A stretch of DNA of 64,000 bases from NCBI GenBank assembly GCA_965216255.1, contig OZ244148.1, forward strand, positions 744,001 through 808,000. Direction: 5' to 3'. The notes beneath the pieces were generated by a model. It was not told the DNA's origin. It saw only the letters and a list, made by a program, of their open reading frames with translations, and did not search any database. Position numbers and translations under genes: made by a program. This document shows positions 62,520 to 64,000 of this stretch, piece by piece; position 1 is the stretch's first letter; each line of letters begins with the position of its first letter. Source of the stretch: G965216255 sp965216255. GTDB taxonomy: Bacteria > Bacteroidota > Rhodothermia > Rhodothermales > Bin80.

Positions 62520-64000
62520 TGCAAGCGCCATACATGAATGGCCCGAAAGGATTCGCCAGCGCTACGAGAACTACTTAAAGACATCCTTTTTCTTCAAAGA
62601 ACCGCAACTGCGTGATTCGTTTAAGGCTGCCTTGAAGGAAGAAGGGAGTCTGCTCAAGGGCCCGTTCCCCGAGCCGGCTCGCGACTTCCAGACTGGGTTG
62701 TGTGCACGAGCTTTGGCACGGGAATGCTTTCAGGGCGATAGCGAAGATCTTACTCCGGCACTGATAAATAAACCGCTGTACAGGCACCAGGAGCAAGCCA
62801 TCCGGGCTACCCACATTGAAGGCCGAAACATTGTCGTCGCCACGGGCACCGCAAGCGGCAAAACGGAGAGTTTCCTCTACCCAATCCTGTTTGAGTTGTT
62901 TCGCCAATACCTCGAGGGAAAACTCGGAGAGCCAGGTGTGCGAGCTATGATCCTGTATCCGATGAATGCGCTCGCAAACGACCAACGCGAGCGTCTCGGC
63001 AAGCTCAGCAGGGCATTGCGCGATGCTGGATCAGGGTTCAAACCAACCTTCGGACAGTACATCGGCCAGACCCCCAACAATGCCAGAGACCGGTGGCGCA
63101 ACGCTACCGTGAAGGCGGAAGAACGCTTGCCAGGGGAGTTGGTTTTCCGCGACGAAATGCGGAGCACGCCACCGCATATCCTACTGACCAACTATTCGAT
63201 GTTGGAATACTTGCTCATCCGGCCCGACGACAGCCCCCTCTTCGACAGTGGCCGGGGCGCGCACTGGCAGTTCATCGTGCTCGACGAAGCGCACCAATAC
63301 CGGGGTGCCAAGGGAATGGAGATGGGCATGCTGATTAGGAGGCTTAAGCAGCGGTTGCGCGATGGCGGACGGCAAGATGCATTCCGTTGTATCGCCACCA
63401 GCGCGACCATTTCCTCCGGAAAGAGCGAGGAAGACAAGCTGGCAGTTGCCGAGTTTGCGGAGGAATTATTCGGAGAGCACTATTGTTCATCCGGTACTAT
63501 TCTCGGCGAATCACAACCGATAGCCACTATTGAATCTCCTCGCCGCTACCATGCCTTTTTGCGTGCACTGGAAGGGGCATTTCTAGTTCACAGGGATGGC
63601 GTGGACGCTGTCGTACTCAACCGCAAGAGCCACATCGGGGACGGCTGGAGTGCGCAGCCTTTGGAAATCGCTTTGTGCCGCGAGTGCGGTCAACACTACT
63701 ACGTCGGTCGAGAGCGTGGCGGAAAGTTGCAGGAAGCCGTTCGCGATCCCAGCCAGCACGACTTCGGTGTGGACTACTACCTGCCTTTGGAGGACGGGGA
63801 CGAGCTACTGTGCAGGCGCTGCGGCGCACTCTCTGGGACCGCATTGAGGTGTGACTGTGGCGCATCGGTCCGCGTGAAGCGGTGCGAAACCCACTTAGAT
63901 CGTTCCGACCAACTGAAACAGTGTGAGGCCTGCGGCTATCGGCGCAGCAATGGTGACCCGGTACAAGAGATCGTGCACGGTTCGGACGGACCCAACACTG
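62512..64000 (+). CDS. Large DEAH-box helicase (DruE/DUF1998 type), 3' end outside window
   Basis: 496 residues visible, open at the window end. Motif I G-T-A-S-G-K-T (112-118), Ia M-I-L-Y-P-M-N-A-L-A-N-D-Q, a Y-S-M-L-E-Y-L-L-I block, motif II V-L-D-E-A-H-Q-Y, motif III T-S-A-T-I. After the first RecA domain comes a run of cysteine clusters (C-R-E-C-G, C-R-R-C-G, C-D-C-G, C-E-A-C-G-Y), as in helicases that carry a DUF1998 region. It starts inside the end of the upstream gene, so the two are translated together. Families with this build include DruE of Druantia and the helicases of DISARM/Dpd-type systems; the missing C-terminus prevents a firm choice. Confidence 0.75.
   Translation, partial: MPNASAIHEWPERIRQRYENYLKTSFFFKEPQLRDSFKAALKEEGSLLKGPFPEPARDFQTGLCARALARECFQGDSEDLTPALINKPLYRHQEQAIRATHIEGRNIVVATGTASGKTESFLYPILFELFRQYLEGKLGEPGVRAMILYPMNALANDQRERLGKLSRALRDAGSGFKPTFGQYIGQTPNNARDRWRNATVKAEERLPGELVFRDEMRSTPPHILLTNYSMLEYLLIRPDDSPLFDSGRGAHWQFIVLDEAHQYRGAKGMEMGMLIRRLKQRLRDGGRQDAFRCIATSATISSGKSEEDKLAVAEFAEELFGEHYCSSGTILGESQPIATIESPRRYHAFLRALEGAFLVHRDGVDAVVLNRKSHIGDGWSAQPLEIALCRECGQHYYVGRERGGKLQEAVRDPSQHDFGVDYYLPLEDGDELLCRRCGALSGTALRCDCGASVRVKRCETHLDRSDQLKQCEACGYRRSNGDPVQEIVHGSDGPNT

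Noticed and set aside
1..64000. tRNA, rRNA or a riboswitch
   Set aside because: No such sequence was recognised by eye; a tRNAscan/Infernal run would be decisive.

Overview
The window looks like a chromosomal accessory region of a GC-rich member of the Bacteroidota/Rhodothermota (FCB) lineage. The main clue is the large protease at 10690-14910, which ends in a FlgD-like/type IX secretion sorting domain. Supporting clues are small outer-membrane beta-barrels, a PEGA lipoprotein, a six-bladed-propeller lipoprotein and weak or absent Shine-Dalgarno signals. The exact genus cannot be told from the sequence. No rRNA, tRNA or CRISPR array was seen.

Layout. 1-8.1 kb: the end of a giant Ig-repeat surface protein followed by a usher-like outer-membrane protein. 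8.4-10.6 kb: an IS1634-like element with a 4-bp target duplication. 10.7-14.9 kb: a secreted subtilisin/LRR protein. 14.9-17.1 kb: a group II intron that lost its reverse transcriptase and was hit by an IS110/IS1111 element. 17.7-21.4 kb: a Rad50/RloC-like ATPase beside a decayed tyrosine recombinase. 21.7-25.4 kb: a PEGA lipoprotein and three tandem beta-barrel paralogues, the first broken. 25.7-32.5 kb: nested mobile elements (IS3 end, two ISNCY copies, two IS66 pieces, two group II introns). 32.6-33.9 kb: a propeller lipoprotein and a small Cys-rich secreted peptide. 34.1-35.5 kb: a dead IS256.

35.6-64 kb reads as a defence island: an ATPase-TOPRIM pair, a zinc-ribbon/TIR gene split by a stop codon, a second decayed recombinase, a coupled pair of a catalytically degenerate SF1 helicase and a TPR/cold-shock-like protein, an IS3 copy, a DUF4062-HATPase-winged helix protein, a decayed mobilisation module, an IS30 interrupted by the second IS1634-like copy, a small zinc-ribbon protein, an IS66 inserted in a DUF4268-like gene, and finally a two-gene unit resembling Druantia type III (898-aa partner plus large DEAH helicase, cut by the window end). 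The partner carries a C-terminal motif like that of ribosomal protein eL13.

Points most worth following: two group II introns sit antisense at the same codon position of IS66 tnpC; both recombinase genes have the same 7-8-7 inverted-repeat site 57-59 bp upstream, next to defence cargo; a second palindrome (ATGCAACATA-N8-mirror) recurs; and the helicase-like/TPR operon may be an undescribed system. Many genes in the mobile zone carry frameshifts or premature stops (six TAG, two TAA, no TGA), consistent with C-to-T decay. Some single-base shifts could also be assembly errors.
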